Counted from the stretch's first letter, positions 48,109-57,519 are shown. The stretch: DNA of 61,035 bases from Pseudomonadota bacterium (GCA_018242445.1 JAFEBW010000062.1:1-61035), one strand, 5' to 3'. Numbers and translations: made by a program. Notes: generated from the sequence alone by a model not told the origin.

Positions 48109-50187
48109 TCAGAACTCGTAATTCATGTCCGGGCCGGCCGCGGCGAGGAAGTGGCCTTCCACGTAATCCACGCCGATCGAGAACAACGCGCTCATGCTGC
48201 CGGCGTCCTGCACGAATTCGGCGATCACCTGCTTGCCCATGCGATGGCCTTCCTCGGTCATCTCGCGCATCTTCTTCTGGTTCTCCGGCGACTTGGCGAG
48301 GTCGGCGGAGAACGAGCGATCGATCTTCAGGAAATCCGCGTCGATGTGGCTGAGCATCTGGAACGAATTCAAACCCGTGCCGAACTGCTCCAGCGCCAGC
48401 CGCACGCCCAGCGCATGCACGCTCTTTTGCAGATCCTGGGTGGCGCGCAGGTTGGTGAAGACCTTGGTCTCCGGGATTTCGAGGATCAGGCGATCGCCGG
48501 GCACGCCGTGTTTCTTGAGCAGTTCGGCGATGAGCGTCTCGAAGCCGCCCTCCTGCAAGGATGCCGGCGTGACCTTCACCATCAAGGTGGTCTGCTTGCC
48601 GGCCTTCTTGCGTTCGGCCAGCACCTCGATGGCGCGGGCGACCACCCAGCGATCGACGTCGTCGAGCAGCGCGTGTTCCTCGGCGATCGACAGGAAGTTC
48701 GCCGGCGGCACGATCTCGCCCGCTGGGCCCTTCATCCGCAGCAACACCTCGTAGGTCTCGCCCGGCTGGCCGTTCATGCTGATCACCGGCTGGTAATGCA
48801 GGGTGAAGCCCTCGCCCTGCAAGGCTTGCTTGATGCGCTCGACCCATGCGGCGATGCGCTCGACCTCGGCGCGGTCGCGCGCGGACGGGTCGAAAATCTC
48901 GATGCGGTTGCCGCCCAGGCTGCCGGAGGAATTGACCGCCTGGCTGGCCTTGCCCAGCACCTGCTGGAGGCTGGCGACCTTTTCGCCGATCTGCACGCCG
49001 CCAATGCTGACGGTGACGTTCACCGAGCGCCCTCCGGCTTCGGCGATGAAGCCCTCGAAGGCCACCCGGATCGATTCGGCCAGCGCCTTGCCGGCGTCCG
49101 GCGGCGTGTCGCCCTTGAGCACCGCGAAGGTGTGGTCGGAGAAACGCGCCGTGATCGCCTTGCCGGCTACGATCTCGCGCAGGCGCGCGCCCATCTGCGC
49201 GAGGAATTCGTCGGAGTGGCCGATGCCGATGTCCTGCACCAGCGTGGCGTAGTGATCGGGCTCGATCAGCAGCAGGATCTGGTCGTTGCGGCCGTCCGCC
49301 GCGGCCTTGACCATCGGCTCGATCTGCTCCATGAAATAACGGCGGTTGGACAGGCCGGTGACCTGATCCTCGTAACGCAGCTTGTCCATCTCGGCCTGCA
49401 TCGCCGCATCGACCATGCGCTGCCGGAAGATGATCTGCAGGCAGGACTCGCCTTCGTACTTGGCCTGCGAGAATTCCATGGTGGCATCGAAGTCGGTGCC
49501 GTCGGCGCGGCGCGCGCGCAGCTCGTATTTGTCCGGCGGCGGCTCGCCCTTGGCCAGGCTCTTGAGCAGCGCCTTGAAGCGGTCCGCATCGCCGTCGCCG
49601 ACCATGTCCAGCAGCGGCAAGCCTTCGATTTCCTCGAAATCCGCGTAGCCGAACATCTCCAGATACGCCTCGTTGGCGCGGATGTGCATGCCGTCGGCGA
49701 CGTAGGCGATCGGGTCGCGCGAGGACGCCATCAACTGGTCGCAGCGCCGCTCGGATTCGTTCAACGCCGCCTCGGCGCGGCGCATGCCGCGGCGATCCTC
49801 GAGCGCTGCGAACACGTTGCGCACGACCGCGCGCATGTGTTCGGGCCGCTCGCGCAAGGCCACGCCGTAGGCCCCGGCCACGTAGGCGGCAACCACGGCA
49901 TCCGCATCGATCGGGCCCATGGTGGCGATCACCGCGATGTCCTTGCCGCTGGCGTTGACCGCGTTCATCGCGTCGGCGAACGCGATGTTTTTCGCATCCA
50001 GCGAGGCCAGCACCAGATCGACGTTGCCCTCGGCCAGTTGCGCCTTCAGCTCGGCCATGCTGGCCGGGCGTTGCGGGCGCACCGCGATGCCGCCGTTGCG
50101 CAAGGTGCTGATGTGATGCTCGGCATGATCGAGTTGATCCTCGATCAGCATCAGCCGGATCGCGTTTTCCTTCGCTTTCGGGGCCAT
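48109..50187 (-). CDS. fimX: FimX-like c-di-GMP receptor (REC-PAS-GGDEF-EAL, degenerate)
   Basis: 692 aa from the ATG at 50187; a TTG at 50229 is possible. Domains in order: receiver-like (about 10-125) lacking a normal phosphoacceptor Asp, PAS (about 160-265), GGDEF domain with G-H-S-D-E-F in place of GGDEF, and EAL domain with Y-E-V-L-L-R in place of E-A-L. This combination of losses matches FimX, which binds c-di-GMP without making or degrading it and controls type IV pilus assembly and twitching. No other pilus gene is nearby. Confidence 0.85.
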   Translation of the reverse strand: MAPKAKENAIRLMLIEDQLDHAEHHISTLRNGGIAVRPQRPASMAELKAQLAEGNVDLVLASLDAKNIAFADAMNAVNASGKDIAVIATMGPIDADAVVAAYVAGAYGVALRERPEHMRAVVRNVFAALEDRRGMRRAEAALNESERRCDQLMASSRDPIAYVADGMHIRANEAYLEMFGYADFEEIEGLPLLDMVGDGDADRFKALLKSLAKGEPPPDKYELRARRADGTDFDATMEFSQAKYEGESCLQIIFRQRMVDAAMQAEMDKLRYEDQVTGLSNRRYFMEQIEPMVKAAADGRNDQILLLIEPDHYATLVQDIGIGHSDEFLAQMGARLREIVAGKAITARFSDHTFAVLKGDTPPDAGKALAESIRVAFEGFIAEAGGRSVNVTVSIGGVQIGEKVASLQQVLGKASQAVNSSGSLGGNRIEIFDPSARDRAEVERIAAWVERIKQALQGEGFTLHYQPVISMNGQPGETYEVLLRMKGPAGEIVPPANFLSIAEEHALLDDVDRWVVARAIEVLAERKKAGKQTTLMVKVTPASLQEGGFETLIAELLKKHGVPGDRLILEIPETKVFTNLRATQDLQKSVHALGVRLALEQFGTGLNSFQMLSHIDADFLKIDRSFSADLAKSPENQKKMREMTEEGHRMGKQVIAEFVQDAGSMSALFSIGVDYVEGHFLAAAGPDMNYEF

Positions 50188-50302
50188 GCGCAGGGCTCTG
50201 GACAGGTTGCGGGGTGGAACGGAGTCCAAGCGTCGTCGGCTCGGGCTCCCGGGGGATCGTCATGGTAGCGCAGCACGGCCCCTGCCGGCGATGCGCCGCC
50301 GT

Positions 50303-51304
50303 TCACAGCGGGGTTTTCGACGGCTCCCCGGCGACCTCGCGCACCAGCCGCGGCACCAGATAGCCCGGCAGGCGCTCGCGCAGCGCGGCCGCCAGCTCAC
50401 GGGCCCGCGCATCGTCCACCGCGAAATGCGCGGCACCGGCGACGCGGTCGAGCTGGTGCAGGTAGTACGGCAGCACGCCGGCGGCGAACATCCGCCGCGA
50501 CAGTTCGACCAGCGCGTCGGCTTCGTCGTTGACCCCGCGCAGCAGCACCGACTGGTTGAGCAACGTCACGCCGGCCACGCGCAGGGCGTGCAGCGCCGCA
50601 TCGACGGAGCCATCGAATTCATTGGCATGGTTGGCATGGATCACCACCACCACGCGCTGGCGCAAGCTGCGCACCCACGCCAGCAATTCGGCATCGACGC
50701 GTTCGGGCAGCACCACCGGCAGGCGCGTGTGGATGCGCAGGGTGTGGACGTGTTCGATGCCCGCCAATACGTCGGTGAACTCGGCCAGCTTGGGCGTGGC
50801 CAGCGAGAGCGGGTCGCCGCCGGAAAGGATCGCTTCCTCGGCGCCGGGATGCCCGCGCAGCCAGCCCAGTGCTTCCGTCCAGCGTCCGGCTGCCGCGGTC
50901 TCCTCGGCGTAGGGAAAGTGGCGGCGGAAACAATAACGGCAGTTGATCGCGCACGAACCGGTGGCGATCAGCAGGGCGCGCCCGGCGTATTTGTGGAGCA
51001 CTCCCGCGGCGCCGCGCGCGGCGGCATCGCCGACCGCGTCCAACGAAAACCCCGGGACGATGCGCTCCTCGTCGACCACGGGCAGCACCTGCCGCAGCAG
51101 GGGGTCGTGCGGGTCGCCGCGCCGCATCCGCGCCACGAAGCCGTGCGGCACGCGCAGCGGGAACTGCGCGGCGGCCGCATCGGACAGGCTCGCGGCGAGC
51201 GCCGGCAGGCCCAGCAGGCGCAAGAGTTCGCGCGGGTCGCGCACGGCCTCGCGCCACAGTTGTTGCCAGCGCGGCTGCGCCGGATGGGCCTGAGCGGTTA
51301 TCAT
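50303..51304 (-). CDS. epmB: EF-P beta-lysylation protein (lysine 2,3-aminomutase family)
   Basis: 333 aa from the ATG at 51304. Radical-SAM cluster motif C118-x3-C122-x2-C125 (C-A-I-N-C-R-Y-C), [14 protein letters not shown] and a PLP-site region typical of the short YjeK/EpmB class. It isomerises alpha-lysine to beta-lysine for attachment to elongation factor P. efp starts 116 bases away on the other strand; epmA is not in the window. Confidence 0.92.
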   Translation of the reverse strand: MITAQAHPAQPRWQQLWREAVRDPRELLRLLGLPALAASLSDAAAAQFPLRVPHGFVARMRRGDPHDPLLRQVLPVVDEERIVPGFSLDAVGDAAARGAAGVLHKYAGRALLIATGSCAINCRYCFRRHFPYAEETAAAGRWTEALGWLRGHPGAEEAILSGGDPLSLATPKLAEFTDVLAGIEHVHTLRIHTRLPVVLPERVDAELLAWVRSLRQRVVVVIHANHANEFDGSVDAALHALRVAGVTLLNQSVLLRGVNDEADALVELSRRMFAAGVLPYYLHQLDRVAGAAHFAVDDARARELAAALRERLPGYLVPRLVREVAGEPSKTPL

Positions 51305-51420
51305 ATCCGGCTGCAATCTGGTGGGCGCCAGCCGCGTCGAGCACTGGCATCCGAAACGATCCTCGATTCCCCATTGTAGCCGTTCGCGCGAACGGCTCGC
51401 CCGCACACGGAGTGTTACGC

Positions 51421-51984
51421 ATGGCTTACGGCATGAACGACGTCAAGAACGGCATGAAGATCATCGTCAACAACGAGCCGTGCGTCATCACCGACACCGA
51501 GTACGTCAAGCCGGGCAAGGGCCAGGCCTTCACCCGCGTGAAGTACCGCTTCATCAAGTCCGGCCGCGTGGTCGAGATGACGATGAAGGCGACCGACTCG
51601 CTGGAAGCCGCCGACGTGGTCGATACCGACATGCAGTACCTGTACAGCGACGGCGAGCAATGGCATTTCATGCAGGCCGAGACCTTCGAGCAGTTCCAGG
51701 CCGACGCCGCCGGCATGGGCGATGCGGCCAAGTGGCTCAAGGGCGAGGAGCCCTGCGTGGTGACCTTGTGGAACGGCACGCCGATCGCGGTGCAGGCGCC
51801 GAATTTCGTCGAGCTGAAGATCGTCGAGACCGACCCGGGCCTGCGCGGCGACACCTCCGGCGGCGGCGGCAAGCCGGCCAAGCTGGAGACCGGCGCGGTG
51901 GTGCGCGTGCCGCTGTTCGTGAACCAGGACGAGGTCATCAAGGTCGACACCCGCAGCGGCGAGTACGTCAGCCGGGTGAAGTGA
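51421..51984 (+). CDS. efp: Elongation factor P
   Basis: 187 aa from the ATG at 51421. The modified Lys is K33 in the K-P-G-K-G-Q-A-F loop; the three OB-like domains end in V-P-L-F-V-N...[11 protein letters not shown]. It rescues ribosomes stalled at polyproline stretches. The divergent epmB gene supplies its beta-lysylation. Confidence 0.97.
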   Translation: MAYGMNDVKNGMKIIVNNEPCVITDTEYVKPGKGQAFTRVKYRFIKSGRVVEMTMKATDSLEAADVVDTDMQYLYSDGEQWHFMQAETFEQFQADAAGMGDAAKWLKGEEPCVVTLWNGTPIAVQAPNFVELKIVETDPGLRGDTSGGGGKPAKLETGAVVRVPLFVNQDEVIKVDTRSGEYVSRVK

Positions 51985-52027
51985 TGCATTGGCGCGTGGC
52001 CGGAAAACGGCCGCGCCTTTGCCGATG

Positions 52028-52112
52028 CGTCATCCTCGCGCAGGCGGGGATCCACGGCAACCGCCTGTCCAGCGTCATCACGCCGAGCGGATTCCCGCCT
52101 TCGCGGAAGTGC
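52028..52112. repeat. Imperfect inverted repeat between efp and mtaD
   Basis: CGCAGGCGGGGATCCA and, about 50 bases on, GGATTCCCGCCTTCGCGG face each other, as in xanthomonad REP-type elements. A GGCCG-GAAAA-CGGCC hairpin just before it (51996-52010) may terminate efp. Confidence 0.5.
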
Positions 52113-52164
52113 TTTTCAACAGCGAAGCTGGTCAACGACGAGCTGGAAGCAACGCGAGAAGCTC

Positions 52165-53511
52165 ATGGCCGAAACCACTGCCGTTAACTGCGACCTGCTG
52201 ATCGAAGCCGGCTGGGTGATCCCGATCGAGCCGCACGGCGTCGCGCTCGCCGACCATGCGGTCGTGGTGAAGGACGGCGCCATTCTCGCCGTGTTGCCCA
52301 CCGAGCAGGCGCGCGCCGCGTATAGCGCCACCGAGACGGTGAGCCGCCCGCGATCGGTGCTGATTCCCGGCCTGGTCAACGCCCACGCGCACAACGCGAT
52401 GACGCTGATGCGCGGCGTGGCCGACGACAAGCCGCTGATGGAATGGCTTACCGTGCACGTCTGGCCCATCGAGGGTGCGGTGGTGAGCCCTGCCTTCGTG
52501 GCCGATGGCGTGGAACTGGCCATCGCCGAGATGCTGCGCGGCGGCACCACCTGCTGCAACGACATGTACTTCTTCCCCGACGCGGCGGCGGCGACCTATC
52601 GCCGCCACGGCTTCCGCGCGCTGGTCGGGCTGATCGTGATCGACTTCCCGACGGCGTGGGCGTCCTCGCCAGAAACGTATTTCGACAAGGCCGGCGAGGT
52701 CCACGATCTGTACCGCGACGACCCGCTGGTGCGCACCTGCTTCGCGCCGCACGCGCCTTACACGGTATGCGACGCCAGCTTCGAGCGCATCCGCATGCTC
52801 GCCGACCAACTCGACGTGCCGGTGCATTGCCACGTCCACGAGACCGCGCACGAAGCCTCCGAATCCATCAAGCTGCATGGCGTGCGCCCGATCGCGCGGC
52901 TGGATCGGCTGGGCGTGTTCAACGACCGCCTGCTCGCCGTGCACATGACCCAGCTCACCGACGCCGAGGTCGCGCTGTGCGCGGCGCGCGGCGTCAGCGT
53001 CGCGCATTGCCCGGAATCCAACCTCAAGCTTGCGTCGGGCGGTTGCCGCAGCGAGGATCTGCGTCGCGCCGGCGTCAATCTCGCGTTGGGCACCGACGGT
53101 TGCGCCAGCAACAACGATCTGAACATGTTCGGCGAGATGCGCAGCGCAGCATTGCTGGCCAAGTTCGTCGCGAACGACGCCGCGGCGATGCCGGCGGCCG
53201 CGGCGCTGCGCATGGCCACACTCGGCGGCGCACGCGCGCTCGGGATGGGCGATGCGATCGGCAGCATCGAGCCGGGCAAGCGTGCCGATCTCGTGCTGGT
53301 GGATTGCGACCGCATCGAGACGCAGCCGCTGTACGACCCGATCTCGCAACTGGTGTACGCAACCGGCCGACAGCACGTCACCGACGTGTGGATCGACGGC
53401 CAGCGCAAGCTGCGCGACGGCGAACTGACGGGCATCGACACCCGCGCGATCGTCGCCAACGCGCGGCAATGGAAAGATCGAATCGCCGCCATCGGGAGAA
53501 CATCGCCATGA
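52165..53511 (+). CDS. mtaD: 5'-methylthioadenosine / S-adenosylhomocysteine deaminase
   Basis: 448 aa. Amidohydrolase superfamily (TRZ/ATZ): metal motif H73-A-H75, then H-C-H-V-H-E-T-A-H-E, A-H-C-P-E-S-N-L-K-L-A-S-G and G-T-D-G-C-A-S-N-N. It deaminates MTA to methylthioinosine, which the phosphorylase at 43726 would cleave. As in Pseudomonas it is followed by ubiG and gph. The stop overlaps the start of a duplicated ubiG fragment (ATGA). Confidence 0.88.
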   Translation: MAETTAVNCDLLIEAGWVIPIEPHGVALADHAVVVKDGAILAVLPTEQARAAYSATETVSRPRSVLIPGLVNAHAHNAMTLMRGVADDKPLMEWLTVHVWPIEGAVVSPAFVADGVELAIAEMLRGGTTCCNDMYFFPDAAAATYRRHGFRALVGLIVIDFPTAWASSPETYFDKAGEVHDLYRDDPLVRTCFAPHAPYTVCDASFERIRMLADQLDVPVHCHVHETAHEASESIKLHGVRPIARLDRLGVFNDRLLAVHMTQLTDAEVALCAARGVSVAHCPESNLKLASGGCRSEDLRRAGVNLALGTDGCASNNDLNMFGEMRSAALLAKFVANDAAAMPAAAALRMATLGGARALGMGDAIGSIEPGKRADLVLVDCDRIETQPLYDPISQLVYATGRQHVTDVWIDGQRKLRDGELTGIDTRAIVANARQWKDRIAAIGRTSP

Positions 53512-53708
53512 CGGCTGCGGCGCATTCCAATTTCGATCAAGCCGAACTCGACAAGTTCGCCGAGCTGGCGCATCGGTGGTGGGGCGAGATGCCGCGCTCA
53601 CGAGGGTCCAGTGGACTGTCGTGCGGCAACGAGCGCCCGGCCACGGATGGACGGGCGGGCGCCATGCACCATGGACGGTTCGGAACCGGCTTTGAGGGAC
53701 TGCAATGA
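53508..53708 (+). pseudogene. Duplicated ubiG 5' fragment forming a 66-codon bridging ORF
   Basis: Starts with ATG overlapping the mtaD stop (ATGA) and ends with TGA overlapping the ubiG ATG (ATGA). The first about 25 residues copy the UbiG N-terminus ([18 protein letters not shown]); the rest is unrelated and low in conserved features. 57 bases (53527-53583) are identical to 53721-53777 in the real gene. It may be meaningless protein, but translation through it would keep ubiG coupled to mtaD. Confidence 0.7.
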
Positions 53709-53777
53709 CTGCGGCAACCGCCAATTTCGATCAAGCCGAACTCGACAAGTTCGCCGAGCTGGCGCATCGGTGGTGGG
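53527..53777 (+). repeat. Direct repeat of 57 bp, 194 bp apart (ubiG 5' end)
   Basis: Copies at 53527-53583 and 53721-53777 are identical over 57 bases. The bases before them have diverged slightly (one codon gained, a few substitutions), so the duplication is not brand new, or it involved gene conversion. Confidence 0.85.
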
Positions 53778-54430
53778 ACTCCCGCGGCCCCCAGCGCGCC
53801 TTGCACGAGCTCAACCCCGTGCGCCTGGCGTACGTGCGCGACCGCGTGAGCCTGCGCGGCGCGCGCGTGCTCGACGTGGGTTGCGGCGGCGGTTTGCTGA
53901 GCGAATCGCTGGCGGGCGAAGGCGCGCACGTCGTGGCGACCGACCTGGCGGCGGAACTGATCGAAATCGCGAAGCTCCATCTTTTGGAGTCGCAGGCCGC
54001 GCGACCGGAACTGCACGTGGATTACCGTGTCGCGGCGGTGGAGGATCTTGCGGCCGCAACGCCGGCCGGTTTCGATGCGATCGCCTGCATGGAACTGCTC
54101 GAACACGTCCCCGACCCGGCATCGGTCATCCGCGCCTGCGCCGCCCTGCTCAAGCCCGGCGGACGCTTGTTCGTCTCCACGCTCAACCGCACGCCCGCGG
54201 CCTTCGCCCTGGCCATCGTCGGCGCCGAATACGTCGCCGGCTTGTTGCCCAAAGGCACGCACAGCTACGCGCAATTCATCCGCCCATCCGAACTCGCCGC
54301 GTGGTTGCGCGAAGCCGGCCTCGCACTGGAAGACGTCAGCGGGCTGCGCTACAACCCGCTCGCGCATGCGGCCTCGCTCGGCCGCGACACCTCCGTGAAT
54401 TACCTCGCCTGCGCGGTGCAACCGACATGA
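53705..54430 (+). CDS. ubiG: Ubiquinone biosynthesis O-methyltransferase
   Basis: 241 aa. The start F-D-Q-A-E-L-D-K-F...W-W-D and SAM motif [13 protein letters not shown] are the UbiG signature, followed by E-H-V-P-D-P and L-N-R-T. It carries out both O-methylations of ubiquinone synthesis. Flanked by mtaD and gph with ATGA overlaps on both sides. Confidence 0.94.
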   Translation: MTAATANFDQAELDKFAELAHRWWDSRGPQRALHELNPVRLAYVRDRVSLRGARVLDVGCGGGLLSESLAGEGAHVVATDLAAELIEIAKLHLLESQAARPELHVDYRVAAVEDLAAATPAGFDAIACMELLEHVPDPASVIRACAALLKPGGRLFVSTLNRTPAAFALAIVGAEYVAGLLPKGTHSYAQFIRPSELAAWLREAGLALEDVSGLRYNPLAHAASLGRDTSVNYLACAVQPT

Positions 54431-55110
54431 CCGACCTCTCCGTCCATTGCGTCCTGTTCGACCTCGACGGCACCCTCGTGGACAGCGCGCCCGACCTGCT
54501 GGCCGCCACCAACCGCGTGCTCGCCGACGCCGGCCGCGCGCCGCTGGCGCTGGAAATTTTCCGGCCCGTCGTGTCCAAAGGCGCCCGGGCGATGCTGGCG
54601 GTCGCGTTCCCGGATCTGGATTCCGAGGCGCGCGATCAACTGATTCCCGTTTTCCTCGATTACTACGACTCGGCCATCTCCGCGCATGGCAAGGCCTTCG
54701 ACGACATCGAAGGGCTGCTCGCACGCATCGAGCGCGCGAAGCTGCGCTGGGGCGTTGTCACCAACAAGCCCGAAGCCCTGGCGCGCAAGGTCATAGCCGC
54801 GATGGGCTGGCAGGACCGCTGCGCCGTGCTGGTCGGCGGCGACACCCTGGCGCAGAAGAAACCCGACCCGGCCACCCTGCTGCACGCCTGCGCGCAACTC
54901 GGAGTCCAGCCTTCGCACTGCGTGTACGTCGGCGACGACGAGCGCGATGTCGTGGCTGCCCGCGCTGCGGGGATGCATTCGGTGGTCGCGCTGTGGGGCT
55001 ACCGCGAGGCCCATGAAGATCCGGCCACCTGGGGTGCGGACCGCCACATCGGCTTCCCGCTGGAATTGTGCTTCGGCCTCGTCGATGGCTTCGGACGTGA
55101 CAAGTATTGA
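54427..55110 (+). CDS. gph: HAD-family phosphatase (Gph/MupP-like)
   Basis: 227 aa from the ATG at 54427, overlapping the ubiG stop. HAD motifs: D12-x-D14-G-T, T-N-K-P, K-P-D-P and G-D-D-E-R-D. Annotated in relatives as phosphoglycolate phosphatase; the Pseudomonas orthologue at the same ubiG-linked locus, MupP, dephosphorylates MurNAc-6-phosphate in peptidoglycan recycling, which would match nagZ in this window. Confidence 0.88.
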   Translation: MTDLSVHCVLFDLDGTLVDSAPDLLAATNRVLADAGRAPLALEIFRPVVSKGARAMLAVAFPDLDSEARDQLIPVFLDYYDSAISAHGKAFDDIEGLLARIERAKLRWGVVTNKPEALARKVIAAMGWQDRCAVLVGGDTLAQKKPDPATLLHACAQLGVQPSHCVYVGDDERDVVAARAAGMHSVVALWGYREAHEDPATWGADRHIGFPLELCFGLVDGFGRDKY

Positions 55111-55885
55111 CCACGGCGCACACGGCGAGGCGGCCGCGTTCATCGACACATGGCATGCGCGCGAACCGGAGATGGCCATCGCGCAGGTGTTCTGCCCGCG
55201 CCCGTTGCGTCTGCGATTCGCGCTCTGGGGCGCGCTGCTGATGCAATGGCGTGAAGCGGCGCTGGAACTGAGCGACCCGCGTCCAACGCACGTCAAATGC
55301 ATGTGGTGGGCCGAGGAAGCCGCAGCGTGCGCGCAAGCAACGATGCGGCACCCGTTGACCATCGCCTTGGCCAAGCCCGATTTGCCGTGGCCGATTCTGG
55401 CGCATGCCATGGCAAGCATGGCCGATGCGGACACGTCGCGCCCACCCGATCGCATGGCCGCGATGGAGCGCGTCGCACCGCTTGCCGACGCCATCGCGAC
55501 GCTGGAATCGGCCCTGTTCGACATCCAGGTCAACGATTCGATGCGCCGCGCGGTCGCGGTGCATTTGCTCGGCGAACGCCTGCGCATCGGACGCGAGAAC
55601 GCCGAGGGCGGCTTGCTCCCCTTGTCGCTGCTGGCGCGGCATGGCCTGCTCGCCGCGGAACTGTCCACCGCGAAAGGAGTACCGGCGCATCGCGACTGGG
55701 CTGCCGAACTGGCCCGGGCCTTGCCGGAGCATCTCGCGCAAGGCTGCCTGTATCGGCGCATGCGCGGCGACTTCGACGCCTGGCGATTGCAGGAGATGGC
55801 CGCAGGGAAAACCCGCCCGCTCCCGCCGTTTCGCGCCCTGTTCCGCGCCTGGCGCTGCGCCCGGCGCATCCCGGCAGCCTGCTAG
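55085..55885 (+). CDS. Helical protein, possibly squalene/phytoene-synthase-like
   Basis: 266 aa if started at the ATG at 55085, overlapping gph by 26 bases; a later alternative start is possible. Mostly Ala-rich helices with conserved-looking W-W-A-E-E-A, H-P-L-T-I-A-L and L-R-I-G-R-E-N-A-E-G. The overall pattern loosely recalls the squalene/phytoene synthase fold, but clear double DxxxD motifs are not seen. Coupled to the ubiG-gph run and followed by folE2. Function unknown. Confidence 0.5.
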   Translation: MASDVTSIDHGAHGEAAAFIDTWHAREPEMAIAQVFCPRPLRLRFALWGALLMQWREAALELSDPRPTHVKCMWWAEEAAACAQATMRHPLTIALAKPDLPWPILAHAMASMADADTSRPPDRMAAMERVAPLADAIATLESALFDIQVNDSMRRAVAVHLLGERLRIGRENAEGGLLPLSLLARHGLLAAELSTAKGVPAHRDWAAELARALPEHLAQGCLYRRMRGDFDAWRLQEMAAGKTRPLPPFRALFRAWRCARRIPAAC

Positions 55886-55928
55886 AATGGGCGGCCTGCA
55901 ACGCATTCACCCGCATCGACGCACCGGC

Positions 55929-56870
55929 ATGTCCACCGACCTGATCCACGACCCGAGCGCATCCGCACGCAGCGACGAGGCATTGCCGGATGTTGCCGTC
56001 GCGCGCGTTGCCGACGGGCTCGACTGGGTCGGCATGGATGCCATCGACTTGCCGCTCCGCATCGCGGAATCGGAAGGCGAATGGCGCCTGCCAGCTCGCG
56101 TGCGCGCCGAAGTCAACCTGCTCGGCGATGCCGCGCGCGGCATCCACATGTCGCGGCTGTACGTCGCGCTGGATGCGATCCTGGCATGCAAGCCACTGAG
56201 CCCGGCCTTGCTGGAATCGCTGCTGCGCGATTTCCTGGCCAGCCACGCCGGGTTGTCCAGCCGCGCGCGCGTCCGCATCGCATTCGAGCATTTCCTGCGC
56301 CGGCCGGCGCTGGCGAGCGCACACGGCGGCTGGCGGCGTTATCCCATCGCGTTGACGGCCACCCTCGCCCACGACCGCTTCGCGCTCGACGTCGCCTTCG
56401 ACATCGCCTATTCGAGCACCTGCCCCGCGTCCACCGCCCTCGCCCGCCAGCTGGTTGCCGAGGATTTCGCCCGCGCCTTTCCGCCGCATGCGCCGCTGGA
56501 TCGCGACGCCGCCCTGCAGTGGCTGGCTGGCGAACACGGCATGCGCGCGACCCCGCACAGCCAACGCAGCACCGCCAGCATCGAGGTGAGGCTGGCGCCC
56601 GACGCCATCGATTTGCCGCTGACCCGGCTGATCGATGGCGCGGAAAGCGCACTGGGCACCCCCGTGCAAGCCGCCGTCAAACGCATCGACGAACAGGCCT
56701 TCGCCCGCGCCAACGGCGAGAACCCGATGTTCTGCGAGGATGCCGCGCGGCGTTTGCGAACGTGGCTGGAACGCGAGCCGCGCGCGCGTGGGTTCCACCT
56801 CCGCGTTGCCCACCATGAAAGCCTGCACGCCCACGACGCGGTAGCCGAAGCGCACGGCCCCAGGGGCTGA
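55929..56870 (+). CDS. folE2: GTP cyclohydrolase IB (FolE2 family)
   Basis: 313 aa from the ATG at 55929. It has the GCYH-IB signatures V-R-A-E-V-N-L-L-G-D-x-A-R-G-I-H-M-S-R-L-Y, catalytic Cys165 (S-S-T-C-P-A-S), A-T-P-H-S-Q-R-S (His210) and C-E-D-A-A-R-R-L (Glu270). It makes dihydroneopterin triphosphate, the first step of folate synthesis, and can use metals other than zinc; relatives are often zinc-starvation induced, but no clear Zur-type site is visible here. Confidence 0.9.
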   Translation: MSTDLIHDPSASARSDEALPDVAVARVADGLDWVGMDAIDLPLRIAESEGEWRLPARVRAEVNLLGDAARGIHMSRLYVALDAILACKPLSPALLESLLRDFLASHAGLSSRARVRIAFEHFLRRPALASAHGGWRRYPIALTATLAHDRFALDVAFDIAYSSTCPASTALARQLVAEDFARAFPPHAPLDRDAALQWLAGEHGMRATPHSQRSTASIEVRLAPDAIDLPLTRLIDGAESALGTPVQAAVKRIDEQAFARANGENPMFCEDAARRLRTWLEREPRARGFHLRVAHHESLHAHDAVAEAHGPRG

Positions 56871-57148
56871 TGACCATCCGTACAGCCCGCAGGTACCGCC
56901 ACGCCCCGGCAACCCGTGCCTTTGCAAAGCGGCTTGCGATGGAAGCGGTTTTTGATTGACGTGAAGGCGTCGACACAAGATAATGACCGGCTCACGACAA
57001 GCCACGTTTGATCGCTGCGCCTGATCGACGGTTCACAGGGCAGCACGCGATGACGTCAGGCGACGGCGCGTCACCCGGGGATATCCACAATCCAACTCGC
57101 GGTTGGCTCGCACGCGGCTTGCATCACGGGAGCCGGAACACACAATTT
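56871..57148. other. Gap between folE2 and tRNA-Met
   Basis: 278 bases with no gene. It holds a good promoter at 56956-56984 (separate entry) and otherwise nothing recognised. Confidence 0.5.
56956..56984 (+). promoter_or_regulatory. Sigma70-like promoter, probably of tRNA-Met
   Basis: TTGACG, a 17-bp spacer, then GATAAT. Transcription would start near 56991 and give a leader of about 158 bases before the tRNA. Confidence 0.5.
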
Positions 57149-57225
57149 GGCTATGTAGCTCAGCCGGTTAGAGCGTGGCACTCATAATGCCGAGGTCGGT
57201 GGTTCGAGTCCACCCATAGCCACCA
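57149..57225 (+). tRNA. tRNA-Met (CAT), elongator type
   Basis: 77 bases including an encoded CCA. The acceptor arm GGCTATG pairs with CATAGCC; the anticodon loop CTCATAA has CAT; the T loop is GTTCGAGTC. The body closely follows elongator tRNA-Met rather than the initiator (it has a paired first base and no C:A mismatch) or tRNA-Ile2. It marks the left end of an accessory island, though no integrase is visible. Confidence 0.93.
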
Positions 57226-57260
57226 AATTTGCAAATAAGATCATTGAGTTACGTTTGGAG

Positions 57261-57285
57261 AACCCGCCCGCGAGGCGGGTTTTTT
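57261..57285 (+). terminator. Intrinsic terminator after tRNA-Met
   Basis: AACCCGCC-CGCGA-GGCGGGTT stem followed by a six-T run, 35 bases after the tRNA 3' end. Confidence 0.85.
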
Positions 57286-57360
57286 GTGACAAAAGCACCT
57301 GCAAGATTTTGATTGGGGGTCATCGATCTGCGGGACTCTGGCCGGATAGCCGAAAGTGCC

Positions 57361-57405
57361 GTGACAGGCCTGTGACAGATTCTGTGACAGTCGAAGATGT
57401 CACAG
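57361..57405 (+). promoter_or_regulatory. Phased GTGACAG repeats upstream of the island regulator
   Basis: GTGACAG at 57361, 57372 and 57384, spaced 11 and 12 bp (about one helical turn), plus an inverted TGTCACAG at 57398-57405; two copies extend to CTGTGACAG. This looks like a protein-binding array or a relic of a recombination or origin site. Confidence 0.45.
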
Positions 57406-57501
57406 GCAGTCCACCACCCCTTGAAATGACCCCAGCACTCACTTCGGTCGCTGCGCTTCGGCCTGCAGGGCGCCAGTTCCTCTACGAACTGCCACTTCCG
57501 T

Positions 57502-57519
57502 ATCCGCAAATCTGCGGAT
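57502..57519 (+). promoter_or_regulatory. Operator-like palindrome upstream of the HTH gene
   Basis: ATCCGCAAATCTGCGGAT, 28 bases before the HTH start; 16 of 18 bases match the element at 58667-58684 before the ubiquitin-like operon. In this copy the symmetry extends to TATCCGCA...TGCGGATA. Probable binding site of the XRE protein, for autorepression. Confidence 0.6.

Noticed and set aside
48109..50187. Active c-di-GMP cyclase/phosphodiesterase
   Set aside because: Both GGDEF and EAL signatures are degenerate (G-H-S-D-E-F and E-V-L), so a receptor of the FimX type is more likely.
48041..50263. Giant fusion of rlmD with upstream coding sequence (1190 aa)
   Set aside because: The upstream part is out-of-frame fimX; a GTG at 48040 gives the normal RlmD length.
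57149..57225. tRNA-fMet or tRNA-Ile2 (both have CAT anticodons)
   Set aside because: The acceptor and anticodon arms follow elongator tRNA-Met; the initiator mismatch is absent.
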